From: Alphaproteobacteria bacterium
GTDB taxonomy: Bacteria > Pseudomonadota > Alphaproteobacteria > Caulobacterales > Parvularculaceae
Reading direction: 5' to 3'
Length of the DNA stretch: 35,279 bases
Assembly (NCBI GenBank): GCA_030433215.1
Contig: JAUIMC010000024.1
Location: forward strand, 1 to 35,279
In this document: in pieces, positions 27,451 to 35,279 of the stretch
Layout: every line of letters begins with the position of its first letter
Position numbering within the stretch: position 1 is the stretch's first letter
Position numbers and translations under genes: made by a program
The notes under the pieces: generated by a model
What the model was told of the DNA's origin: nothing
Database searches by the model: none
The model's input: only the letters and a program-made list of their open reading frames with translations

Positions 27451-28713
27451 ATGCGCAAATGGCCGTCCTTTCCGATCATCGCTCTTATGGCTGCTGGCGC
27501 GGCCCTGCTCGCCAGCGCCGCCGCAGAGGACAACTCGCCGACCTCGCTCACCCCTTTCCTCGGCCCCGTCAGCCTTGAGGAAAGCCAGCTCCAGCAACTG
27601 GACCAGACCCTTGAGCGCGCCATGGAAACCGGCGATTTCGTCGGCCTCGCGGTCGCGGTCGTGCGGGACGGCGAAACGAAATTCCTGAAAACCTATGGCG
27701 TGACCGATGTCGAGAATGGCGGCGCCATCACCCCGGACACCCTGTTTCGCATCGCCTCTCTGTCGAAAGGCTTCGCCGCCAGCCTCGCCGGCCTCGCCGT
27801 CGAAGAAGGCAAGCTCTCCCTCGACGCGCCCGCCATCAACTTCGCGCCCGGGCTGAAGCTTTCCGGCGGCGGGGAAAAATCCCTCACCCTCGCGGATGTC
27901 CTCAGCCACCGCACCGGCCTGCCGCCCAACGCCTATGACAACCTTCTGGAGGCCGGGATCGCGCCCGCCGAGATCCTGCCGCGTTACGCAAAAGTGCGGC
28001 CCATCTGCGGCGTCGGCAAATGCTACGCCTATCAGAATGTCGCCTATGACATCGCCGGCCTCGCGGTCGCCGAAAGCTATCATTCCACTTACGCCGAGCT
28101 CCTCCAGAGCCGCCTGTTCTCGCCGCTCGGCATGAAGACGGCGTCGGTCGGCTTCGACGCGCTGACGGCCAGCGGCGACTGGGCGCGCCCGCACAAGCGC
28201 GACCGCCGCGCCTCGAACGACGCGCCGCCGCCGCCCTGGCATGCGATTGACGTCAAGCAGCCTTATTATGGCGTCCCCGCTGCGGGCGGCGTCAACGCCA
28301 GCATCGCCGACATGGCGCAATGGCTGAAAGCCCAGCTCGGCGACGCGCCTGACGTGCTGGATGCGACCGTGCTCGATTTCATTCACGCGCCGCAGGTCGA
28401 CACCCTGTCGGAAACGCGGCGCATGCGCCGGGTGATGGAGAACCTGCGCTCGTCGCAATACGCGCTCGGCTGGCGGGTCTACGACTATGGCGGCAAGCGC
28501 GTCATCGCCCATGGCGGTTCCGTGGACGGTTATGGCGCGCAGATCGCCTTCGTGCCCGAACTTGACGCGGGGATCGTGGTGCTCGCGAATGCGCGCACCA
28601 CGAGAATGTGGAGCATCGCGCCGATGTTTCTCGACCTGACGCTCGGCCTGCCGCAAAAAGACTGGCTGGAGCTTGAAGAGACGGACGAGAGCGGCGCGCC
28701 CAGACTGCAATAA
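27451..28713 (+). CDS. Exported serine hydrolase, beta-lactamase class C-like fold
   Basis: A 420-residue PF00144-type protein. The N-terminus (MRKWPSFPIIALMAAGAALLASAAAED) is a signal peptide, so it acts in the periplasm. The three active-site motifs are present: S103-L-S-K106 (the SxxK nucleophile), Y194-Q-N196 and H354-G-G356, where HGG replaces KTG. That variant is common in esterases, D-aminopeptidases and LACTB-like peptidases of this fold, so true beta-lactamase activity is not implied. Other conserved parts are LRIASLSKG-like FRIASLSKGF and DVLSHRTGLPPN. ATGs at 27436 and 27451 are both open; GGAG nine bases upstream favours 27451. It stands alone between opposing genes. Confidence 0.88.
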   Translation: MRKWPSFPIIALMAAGAALLASAAAEDNSPTSLTPFLGPVSLEESQLQQLDQTLERAMETGDFVGLAVAVVRDGETKFLKTYGVTDVENGGAITPDTLFRIASLSKGFAASLAGLAVEEGKLSLDAPAINFAPGLKLSGGGEKSLTLADVLSHRTGLPPNAYDNLLEAGIAPAEILPRYAKVRPICGVGKCYAYQNVAYDIAGLAVAESYHSTYAELLQSRLFSPLGMKTASVGFDALTASGDWARPHKRDRRASNDAPPPPWHAIDVKQPYYGVPAAGGVNASIADMAQWLKAQLGDAPDVLDATVLDFIHAPQVDTLSETRRMRRVMENLRSSQYALGWRVYDYGGKRVIAHGGSVDGYGAQIAFVPELDAGIVVLANARTTRMWSIAPMFLDLTLGLPQKDWLELEETDESGAPRLQ

Positions 28714-28729
28714 CCGAAACGCTTAGCGC

Positions 28730-29800
28730 CTAATGCGCTTTCAGCGCGTTGTAATAGAGGCCGCGCAGTTTCTTCACGAGGCGCGCCGTCTTGGTGTTGA
28801 CGTGATTTTCAAAAACCTCTTCCGGATTGCGACCGGCGATGGAACTGATGAAGCTGTCCGAGAACAGGCTGTTGCGCGCCCCGGCGCCCGGCAGCACATC
28901 CCAGATGAAGAGGACGCCGCACAGGAAGAGAACAAGCACCGCCGCAACCCCCGGCAGGGAATAACCTTCGCTGAAGGCGTCCCCGACATAAAAGAATACC
29001 CCGGCCGCAATGAGCGCCAGCCATTTCGCCAACCGAAATCCCCAGGTGATATATTCGAGGCCGGTCTGCACGCCCCAGGAGCGCGTCGTGACGTAGCGGT
29101 CATAAACGGCGTACAAATCGAAAAGCCAAAGCGCGACGGAGGTCCACTCCTCCGCTCGTTGCTCGCAGCCTTCCGTCGTCGGCTCGTCGTCAGACACGCG
29201 CTCAAGCGCGAAGCTCGCCTTGTTGTTCAGAAGTTGCAGATTGCCGTTGAAAGCGCCGCCGAAATCACCGGCCTTTGTCTTCATGGCGCCGATAAAAGTA
29301 TGGCGAATTAACAAGGCTGCAAACGCGATAATCGCAAACAGCCATACCCAGACTGCGTCCTCTGTTAAAAAGTCGGCCGGGGCTTCGGGATGCGATTTCG
29401 ACGCCATCCAGGAAAGCGCGCCGATGGCGCAGCTCACAAAACCCAGAAACATGAGCAACGTGACAAAGCGCATGGCCATCGCGGTCCAGAAAATTCTTCT
29501 GCTTGTACGGTCAGCTTCGTCGAAGAAGGGCGCCAGCGCCGGATGCAACAGCCGCATGTCAGAGCGGATCTGTTTTGTAAGCGGGCGTTTATAACGCTCG
29601 ACTTCCCCGATTTTCCGGCTTTCGATGTATTTTTTTGCGCGCCCATAGAGCGCCTCGCGGTTTTTCGCCTCCACCACGGGGATGGGCAAAGACGCCGTCT
29701 CAACCGGCCGGCGCGCCTTGTCGCTGACGTCATTATTCCGCTTTTTGGAAAGAAGGCCGGCAAGCCGCTTCGAAAACATGTCGGCCCCAAGAATGCGCAC
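28730..29800 (-). CDS. Unknown membrane protein, four predicted helices (GTG start)
   Basis: I do not recognise this 356-residue protein. A basic cytosolic N-terminal region (about 1-105) contains a charged stretch with YGRAKKYIESRKIGEVERYKR. Hydrophobic segments lie near 110-132, 149-171, 258-273 and 283-302. Between helices 2 and 3 is a soluble region (about 175-255) with FNGNLQLLNNKASFALERVS and WTSVALWLFDLYAVYDRYVTT. The C-terminal tail is soluble and basic. The GTG at 29800 is preferred because AGAGGAGG lies seven bases upstream. The frame opens at a TTG at 29827, which would place that binding site inside the gene. It is convergent with the serine hydrolase (16 bases) and divergent from purM. 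The AT-rich upstream region is unlike the rest of the window. Confidence 0.75.
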   Translation of the reverse strand: MRILGADMFSKRLAGLLSKKRNNDVSDKARRPVETASLPIPVVEAKNREALYGRAKKYIESRKIGEVERYKRPLTKQIRSDMRLLHPALAPFFDEADRTSRRIFWTAMAMRFVTLLMFLGFVSCAIGALSWMASKSHPEAPADFLTEDAVWVWLFAIIAFAALLIRHTFIGAMKTKAGDFGGAFNGNLQLLNNKASFALERVSDDEPTTEGCEQRAEEWTSVALWLFDLYAVYDRYVTTRSWGVQTGLEYITWGFRLAKWLALIAAGVFFYVGDAFSEGYSLPGVAAVLVLFLCGVLFIWDVLPGAGARNSLFSDSFISSIAGRNPEEVFENHVNTKTARLVKKLRGLYYNALKAH

Positions 29801-29827
29801 CGGAATTCCTCCTCTCCGATCAGACAA

Positions 29828-29925
29828 GTTTGCGGCATATTTGAATATTTTTCATGTCATCACAAATACAGAAATCATTTTTTCTTGATTTATTAAGTAT
29901 TGAATATTTAAAGACAGAAGCGAGC
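29828..29925. other. AT-rich divergent intergenic region with direct repeat
   Basis: About 100 bases between the unknown membrane protein and purM are strikingly AT-rich in an otherwise GC-rich window. TTGAATATTT occurs twice (29841-29850 and 29900-29909). The tract may hold promoters or UP elements for both genes, or bind a silencer or bending protein. It contains no reliable open frame. Confidence 0.5.
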
Positions 29926-30004
29926 GGCCGCGGGGGAGCCGGCGCCGCCGTTCCGGCATGGCTTGAAAAAGCCGCGGGAATGGCGGCGCGCGGACGCTTT
30001 CCAC

Positions 30005-30034
30005 TTGCCCCCTGCCCCCTGCCGCCGCTAGGAC
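30005..30034 (+). promoter_or_regulatory. Possible purM promoter
   Basis: TTGCCC (30005-30010), 18 bases, then TAGGAC (30029-30034) inside GCTAGGAC. This fits the GCTANA(A/T)C type of -10 described for Caulobacter housekeeping promoters. A start near 30041 leaves a leader of about 20 bases with AGGAGG. Confidence 0.38.
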
Positions 30035-30062
30035 GGCGCAGATCAGGAGGACTGTCGCCGGC

Positions 30063-31069
<1,007 letters not shown>

Positions 31070-31070
<1 letters not shown>

Positions 31071-31723
31071 TGGCCAAGGCGCGCATAGCCGTCCTCATTT
31101 CGGGACGGGGCACCAATCTGCAAGCGCTGATCGACGCCTGCGCGGATCCCGACTTTCCGGGCGAGCTGGCGCTGGTCATCTCCAACAGACCGAACGCCAA
31201 GGGACTCGAGCGCGCAGGGGATGCGGGCATTCAGCGCGAGATCATCGATCACAAGGATTTCGACAACCGTCAGGATTTCGAGGCCGCGCTCAACGACGCG
31301 TTAAAGACGGCCAAGGTCGACTTTGTCTGCCTCGCCGGGTTCATGCGCGTTCTCACCAACGAGTTCGCCAGCGACTGGCGCGGGCGCCTCATCAACATTC
31401 ACCCTTCCCTGCTGCCCTCCTTCGAGGGTTTGCATGTGCATGAGCGGATGATCGAGGCGGGCGTGAAGATCGCCGGCTGCACGGTGCATTTCGTGTCGGC
31501 CGAAGTGGACAACGGCCCGATCATCGGACAGGCGGCCGTGCCGGTCCTGCCCGGCGACGATGCGGAAAAGCTTGCCGCGCGCATCCTCGAACAGGAACAC
31601 CGGCTATATCCCGCCTGCCTCAGACTGCTGATCGACGGCAAGGCGAGACTGACCGGCGGCTCCGTCGTCTATGACGAAAGCGTCAAAGGCGCCGGCGCGC
31701 TGATCAACCCGTCTCTTGCCTGA
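31070..31723 (+). CDS. purN: Phosphoribosylglycinamide formyltransferase
   Basis: The third step of purine synthesis, using 10-formyltetrahydrofolate to formylate GAR; 217 residues. The start ATG overlaps the purM stop by one base and gives MAKARIAVLISGRGTNLQAL, the family N-terminus with the phosphate-binding SGRGTN. The catalytic trio is N109, H111 and D147 (LINIHPSLLPSF and SAEVDNGPII), each three higher than in E. coli (N106, H108, D144). A longer frame upstream inside purM is rejected. The stop is 16 bases from that of the convergent DUF1499 gene. Confidence 0.98.
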
Positions 31724-31733
31724 TCAGTCTCTT

Positions 31734-31745
31734 GGCTGATCAGCC
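31734..31745. repeat. Self-complementary 12-mer between convergent genes
   Basis: GGCTGATCAGCC spans the DUF1499 stop codon, and CTGATCAG also occurs just upstream at the purN stop. The purN and DUF1499 transcripts meet here with almost no spacer. The element is too short to be a confident bidirectional terminator. Confidence 0.3.
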
Positions 31746-32522
31746 GGTCGCTTCATCGAGTTTTTCGAAGAAGGCGCGCACGCGCGCGGCGTTGGCGCCG
31801 AGATCGGAGCCGCCGACCCGCGATTTCGAGCGCACGTCGACGCGCGTCATGGAGCCTTCCGGCGTCAGCCGCACCACGAAATCGTCGACAAAGCCGAACC
31901 AGCGCGACGTATAGGCCGCTTCGAGGCGCCAGCCCTCATCGGTGAGGGTTTCGTCGAGCATCGTCATGTTCATGCCCTTGATAATCTCGCGCACGATTTC
32001 CGCGGTTTCGTCGAGCCCGGCATTGACGGTTTGCGGCTGGATGTCGGGAAACGCCTCGCGCTGCGCTTCGGCGACGGTTTGCTCCGACATCGGGACGATC
32101 TCGTCGCCGAGATAGTCCGGCGGATTGATGCGTTCTTCGTTAGCGGCGGCGACGATCTGCGGCGGATTGTCGAAATCCGTTGTGACGTCGTGAATGAACG
32201 GGTTCGCCTCGAAATCGGCGCGCATCTGCAAGGGAACCGTGCCGAGGGCGCCCGCCGCAATCGCGGCGATGACGGCGAAAGCGCCAAGCCCGCGCGCGCC
32301 CGTGAAAAAGCTGACGACGCCCGTGATCGCGGCCAGGACGGCCGCCGTGAAGATCGGCGGCAAGCCGATGGGCCCGAGCTCCACCGGCGCGGAAACCTTG
32401 CGGATCAAGGTGAGGCCGTCGCCCCACGACCACCAGCCCATCTGCGAGCCCGGTCCCGCTACAGCGATTGCGAGCGCGCACCCGATCGCCGCCAGCGCAA
32501 AAAGCGTCGTTAAAATTCGCAT
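31740..32522 (-). CDS. DUF1499 domain-containing membrane protein
   Basis: A 260-residue protein with three hydrophobic helices in its first half: residues 1-23, then IFTAAVLAAITGVVSFFTG and GAFAVIAAIAAGALGTVPL. The soluble DUF1499 domain follows, containing NPFIHDVTTDFDNPPQ, then TLTDEGWRLEAAYTSRWFGFVDDFVVRL and the end block RVDVRSKSRVGGSDLGANAARVRAFFEKL, both diagnostic for the family. Function is unknown. The ATG at 32522 has AGGGG six bases upstream and begins the first helix. A longer open frame to 32705 adds an implausible leader. It is divergent from the dienelactone hydrolase gene. Confidence 0.87.
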   Translation of the reverse strand: MRILTTLFALAAIGCALAIAVAGPGSQMGWWSWGDGLTLIRKVSAPVELGPIGLPPIFTAAVLAAITGVVSFFTGARGLGAFAVIAAIAAGALGTVPLQMRADFEANPFIHDVTTDFDNPPQIVAAANEERINPPDYLGDEIVPMSEQTVAEAQREAFPDIQPQTVNAGLDETAEIVREIIKGMNMTMLDETLTDEGWRLEAAYTSRWFGFVDDFVVRLTPEGSMTRVDVRSKSRVGGSDLGANAARVRAFFEKLDEATG

Positions 32523-32637
32523 CGATAACCCCTGACTTAAGTCTAACCCCGCGCCGACCATAGCCCAATCGAGGGGGCAATGCACGAGGCCCTGAGGTTG
32601 CGCCAATCCTCCAGGTTTCAAGTTTCCGCGACCGCAA

Positions 32638-32666
32638 TTGCCCCGCCGGGGCCCTTCCGATAGCGT
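32638..32666 (+). promoter_or_regulatory. Possible promoter of the dienelactone hydrolase gene
   Basis: TTGCCC (32638-32643), 17 bases, then TAGCGT (32661-32666), about 40 bases before the ATG. It resembles the purM candidate. Confidence 0.33.
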
Positions 32667-32706
32667 TTTCCCGGTATGAAACGCGGCGGAAGGGAGCGGC
32701 CCCACA

Positions 32707-33585
32707 ATGTGCGATGAACAGACGGAATCGGAGAACGAAGCCTATTTCAGGAAATTGCGCAGCCCTTCGCGCCGCGACTTCCACGCCCTGGCGGCCGGCG
32801 CGGGCGCCGCAATAATTCTTTCCGCGCCTGCGAACGCCATGGACGTCGTCGAAGCCGATGTCACGGTTTCAACGCCCGACGGCGAGGCCGACGCCTATTT
32901 CGTTCACCCCGCCTCCGGCGCGCACGCCGCGGTCATCGTCTGGCCGGACATCATGGGCATTCGCCCCGCCTTCCGGCAGATGGGAAAGCGCCTCGCCCAG
33001 TCGGGATATTCCGTGCTCGTCGTAAATCCCTATTACCGGATGACCAAAGGCAATGTCATTGAAGAGGGTGAAAGCTTTTCCGACCCTGAAGTGCGCGAAC
33101 GCCTGATGCCTTTCGCCCGGTCGCTCTCTCCCGAAACGCAAGTTACCGACACGAAAGCCTTCGTCAAATATCTCGACGCTCAGGATGCGGTCGATTCCGA
33201 CCGCAAGATGGGCGTCACCGGCTATTGCATGACAGGCTCCTTCGCCATGCGCGGCGCCGCGGCGGTTCCGGACCGCATCGGCGCGGTGGGCTCGTTCCAT
33301 GGCGGCGGGCTGGCGACTGACGAAGCGGACAGCCCGCATCTGTTGATCCCGGAAATGCAGGCGAAAACGCTCATCGCCATCGCCGAAAATGACGACGAGC
33401 GCGACCCGGACGCCAAGACAAAACTGCGCGAGGCCTATGACGCGGCGGGCCTTCCCGCCAAAATCGAAGTATACGCAGGCGCCATGCATGGCTGGTGCCC
33501 GCCGGATTCGCGGGTCTACAACCACGATCAGGCCGAACACGCCTGGTCGCATCTTCTGACCCTGTTGTCCGACGCCCTCGCCTGA
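32707..33585 (+). CDS. Dienelactone hydrolase family protein, exported
   Basis: A 292-residue alpha/beta hydrolase. Near the N-terminus SRRDFHALAAGAGAAIILSAPANA is a Tat-type signal preceded by an unusually long leader (about 20 residues), so it is probably periplasmic. The catalytic triad is visible: Cys174 (GYCMTGSF) as nucleophile, Asp229 or Asp230 (AENDDERD) and His261 (AMHGWCPPDSR). The N-terminal core has AAVIVWPDIMGIRPAFRQMGKRLAQSGY. The true substrate is unknown; carboxymethylenebutenolidase activity should not be assumed, since no ring-cleavage genes are nearby. GGAAGGGAG precedes the start. Confidence 0.9.
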   Translation: MCDEQTESENEAYFRKLRSPSRRDFHALAAGAGAAIILSAPANAMDVVEADVTVSTPDGEADAYFVHPASGAHAAVIVWPDIMGIRPAFRQMGKRLAQSGYSVLVVNPYYRMTKGNVIEEGESFSDPEVRERLMPFARSLSPETQVTDTKAFVKYLDAQDAVDSDRKMGVTGYCMTGSFAMRGAAAVPDRIGAVGSFHGGGLATDEADSPHLLIPEMQAKTLIAIAENDDERDPDAKTKLREAYDAAGLPAKIEVYAGAMHGWCPPDSRVYNHDQAEHAWSHLLTLLSDALA

Positions 33586-33681
33586 CGCGGCGCATAATCC
33601 TCAAAGGCGGTTGAACAGGGCCGGGCGAAGCCACATCTATACCCTTTGCCCAAAAAGGGACCCAGCAAGGGAGCGCCGCTT

Positions 33682-33999
33682 ATGGCCCGGCCGGTCACCG
33701 TCACCATTTCTCACGAACTCGGCAAGGACGAGGCGCGCCAGCGCGTGCGCGACGGTTTCGACAAGCTGAAAAACGCCATGACCGGCGGCATGATGTTCAA
33801 CTTTTCCGAGGAATGGACGAGCGAGGACACGCTCTCCTTCACCGCCAAGGGCCTCGGCCAGAACATCACCGGGACGGTCGACATATTCCCCGAGCATGTG
33901 CGCATCACCGCGACCCTGCCCGGCCTCCTCGCCTCGCTCGCCGAAACCGTGGCGGGCCGGGTCGAGAAGCAGGGCAAGCTCCTCCTCGAACACAAATAA
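33682..33999 (+). CDS. Polyhydroxyalkanoic acid system family protein
   Basis: A 105-residue cytoplasmic protein of the PHA-granule-region family (PF09650 type). It begins MARPVTVTISHELGKDEARQRV and contains FDKLKNAMTGGMMFNFSEEWTSEDTLSFTAKGLGQNITGTVDI. It ends in helix-forming LLASLAETVAGRVEKQGKLLLEHK. The family is named for neighbours in polyhydroxyalkanoate loci, but its biochemical role is unproven and no PHA synthase is in this window. The ATG at 33682 has AAGGGAG eight bases upstream; an upstream TTG extension of 12 residues is less likely. Confidence 0.87.
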   Translation: MARPVTVTISHELGKDEARQRVRDGFDKLKNAMTGGMMFNFSEEWTSEDTLSFTAKGLGQNITGTVDIFPEHVRITATLPGLLASLAETVAGRVEKQGKLLLEHK

Positions 34000-34047
34000 C
34001 AACGCCCCCTCGCTGTGCGCCCCAGCGTACGGCTCTCGGCTTGGCGT

Positions 34048-34070
34048 TCGGCGCCGCAGCGCCGATTCTT
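34048..34070 (+). terminator. Weak terminator-like hairpin
   Basis: TCGGCGC (34048-34054) pairs with GCGCCGA (34059-34065) around CGCA and is followed by TTCTT. It lies 48 bases past the PHA-system gene and before the GH3 promoter region. Confidence 0.4.
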
Positions 34071-34082
34071 CCCGTCGCCCTC

Positions 34083-34121
34083 TTGAAAAATGTCGCACAG
34101 TGGGTTCTGTTAGCGATAACA
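34083..34121 (+). promoter_or_regulatory. GH3 gene promoter region with LacI-family-like operator
   Basis: TTGAAA (34083-34088) is a fair -35. The near-palindrome TGTTAGCGATAACA (34108-34121) overlaps where the -10 and start would be. TGTTAGCGCTAACA-like sequences with a central CG are typical of LacI/GalR-family sugar regulators, including those for xylose-type sugars in alphaproteobacteria. Repression relieved by a plant sugar is inferred. No regulator gene is in view. Confidence 0.55.
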
Positions 34122-34163
34122 ATAACCAGCCGAAAGCCGCTGGACCAGGGAGGACGAAACTAA

Positions 34164-35279
34164 ATGACCATCACCAAGAGATCATTGTGTTTTGCGCTGA
34201 CGGCGGCGCTGAGCGGCGCGGCGTCATGCGCGTTGGCGCAAGGCGACAAGGCCTATCTCGACGAGTCGCTGTCCGCCGAAGCGCGCGCGGCCGCTCTGGT
34301 CTCGCAGATGACGCTCGAGGAAAAAGCGCATCAGGCCGGCAACAATGCGCCGGCGATCGAGCGGCTCGAGATCCCCGCCTATGACTGGTGGAACGAAGGC
34401 CTGCACGGCGTTGCGCGCGCAGGCTTTGCAACCGTCTTCCCCCAAGCCATCGGTCTCGCTGCGAGCTGGGACAGAACCACCATCGAAGAGATGGGCGAAA
34501 TCATCCGCACCGAATTCCGCGCCAAACGCGCCGAAGTGCTCGATGAACATGGCGGCTCCCTGCGCTATCAGGGCCTGACCGTTTGGTCGCCCAACATCAA
34601 CATCTTCCGCGACCCGCGCTGGGGCCGCGGACAGGAGACCTATGGCGAAGATCCGTATCTGACCGGGCAGATCGCCATCTCATTCATCAAGAGTTTGCAG
34701 GGCGACGACCCGGAGCATCCATGGGTCAACGCGACGGCGAAACATTACGCCGTGCACTCAGGACCGGAATCCAACCGTCACCGCGAGGATGTTTATCCGT
34801 CTGCGTATGATCTCGAAGACACCTACCTCCCCGCCTTCCGGGATGCGGTTGTCGATGGCGGCGTCGCGGCGATCATGTGCGCCTATAACGCGGTTGACGG
34901 CGTGCCCGCTTGCGCCAGCGAGGACCTGATGCAAACGCGCCTGCGCGACGATTGGGGCTTTAAAGGCTATGTGCTGTCCGATTGCGGCGGCGCGGCGAAT
35001 GTCTATCGCGAAGACAGTCTCAATTATGTGGATACCGGCGAAGAAGGCGTCACCGTCGCCTTCACGGCGGGCATGGACCTGATATGCGGCGACTATCGCA
35101 ATAATTGGAGCATGGAGGCGGAGCATATCGTCGCCGCCACGCAAAGCGGCATGCTCGCGCAGTCAGTGCTCGACCGCGCGCTGGTGCGCTTGTTCACGGC
35201 GCGCATCCGGCTCGGCCTTTTCGAAGTGGCCCCGGAAGCTGCGTATAAAGATGTAACGCCTGCGGATAATGATACGCCG
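34164..35279 (+). CDS. Glycoside hydrolase family 3, beta-xylosidase/glucosidase type (partial)
   Basis: The first 372 residues of an exported GH3 enzyme, cut by the window end. A signal peptide (MTITKRSLCFALTAALSGAASCALAQ) is followed by the GH3 N-domain: LVSQMTLEEKAHQAGNNAPAIERL and YDWWNEGLHGVARAG. Then come NINIFRDPRWGRGQETYGEDPYLTG and KHYAVHSGPESNRH. The nucleophile is Asp273 (GYVLSDCGG). YDWWNEGLHGVARAG and the KHYA...R pattern are closest to the xylan 1,4-beta-xylosidase branch. The acid/base residue lies in the missing part. GGGAGG precedes the ATG by 10 bases. A LacI-type operator upstream suggests sugar-induced expression. Confidence 0.93.
   Translation, partial: MTITKRSLCFALTAALSGAASCALAQGDKAYLDESLSAEARAAALVSQMTLEEKAHQAGNNAPAIERLEIPAYDWWNEGLHGVARAGFATVFPQAIGLAASWDRTTIEEMGEIIRTEFRAKRAEVLDEHGGSLRYQGLTVWSPNINIFRDPRWGRGQETYGEDPYLTGQIAISFIKSLQGDDPEHPWVNATAKHYAVHSGPESNRHREDVYPSAYDLEDTYLPAFRDAVVDGGVAAIMCAYNAVDGVPACASEDLMQTRLRDDWGFKGYVLSDCGGAANVYREDSLNYVDTGEEGVTVAFTAGMDLICGDYRNNWSMEAEHIVAATQSGMLAQSVLDRALVRLFTARIRLGLFEVAPEAAYKDVTPADNDTP

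Noticed and set aside
27340-28710. A 456-codon minus-strand frame opposite the serine hydrolase
   Set aside because: The plus-strand frame has a signal peptide and all three active-site motifs; the opposite frame has neither.
27451-28713. Possible antibiotic-resistance beta-lactamase
   Set aside because: It has HGG instead of KTG and no resistance context. The fold is shared with many esterases and peptidases, so a resistance claim is not supported.

Overview
The window is a high-GC bacterial chromosome segment that reads as an alphaproteobacterium. The evidence is gene content and order: an hdaA-type DnaA homolog next to polyphosphate kinase, a pyruvate dehydrogenase E1 beta subunit carrying its own lipoyl domain, DUF2066 and DUF1499 proteins, a PHA-system protein, and dispersed palindromic repeats of a kind common in that class. 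A family-level guess (Parvularculaceae- or Caulobacterales-like) would be weak. Both ends cut a gene: rpoB on the left and a GH3 glycosidase on the right. I see no tRNA, rRNA, CRISPR array, transposase or phage gene.

Layout. (1) 1-4.8 kb, minus strand: rplJ-rplL-rpoB, preceded by a long leader that looks like an L10-type attenuator. (2) 4.8-10.2 kb: a copper-detoxification cassette of P1B ATPase, CsoR repressor, Tat-exported multicopper oxidase and CopB. Two near-duplicate promoters each carry a CsoR-type operator between the -35 and -10. (3) 10.2-12.2 kb, minus: a small hypothetical gene, a clear terminator, rplA and rplK, then a candidate orphan small RNA. The copper cassette thus separates rplKA from rplJL-rpoB. 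(4) 12.5-15.9 kb, minus: pdhC, a GFA-family gene and pdhB. pdhA is absent. Palindromic repeats sit both between genes and in frame inside the pdhC linker. (5) 16.1-21.3 kb, plus: a 2OG-Fe(II) oxygenase, secG, pyrG, a VPXPA-CTERM surface-type protein and an SDR with a TTG start. (6) 21.2-27.3 kb, minus: DUF2066-hdaA-ppk1-ppx, joining replication control and polyphosphate metabolism in one apparent operon. (7) 27.4-35.3 kb, mixed strands: a beta-lactamase-fold serine hydrolase, an unknown four-helix membrane protein, purM-purN, a DUF1499 protein, a dienelactone hydrolase, a PHA-system protein and a GH3 beta-xylosidase/glucosidase with a LacI-family-like operator.

Most of the window is housekeeping. 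The parts most worth a second look are the paired CsoR promoters, the rplJ leader, the candidate sRNA upstream of rplK, the in-frame palindromic mosaic in pdhC and the nearly identical lipoyl domains of PdhB and PdhC. I did not find a convincing wholly new multi-gene system. Very long open frames antisense to rpoB, ppk, pdhC, pdhB and others are codon-bias shadows and are not annotated.
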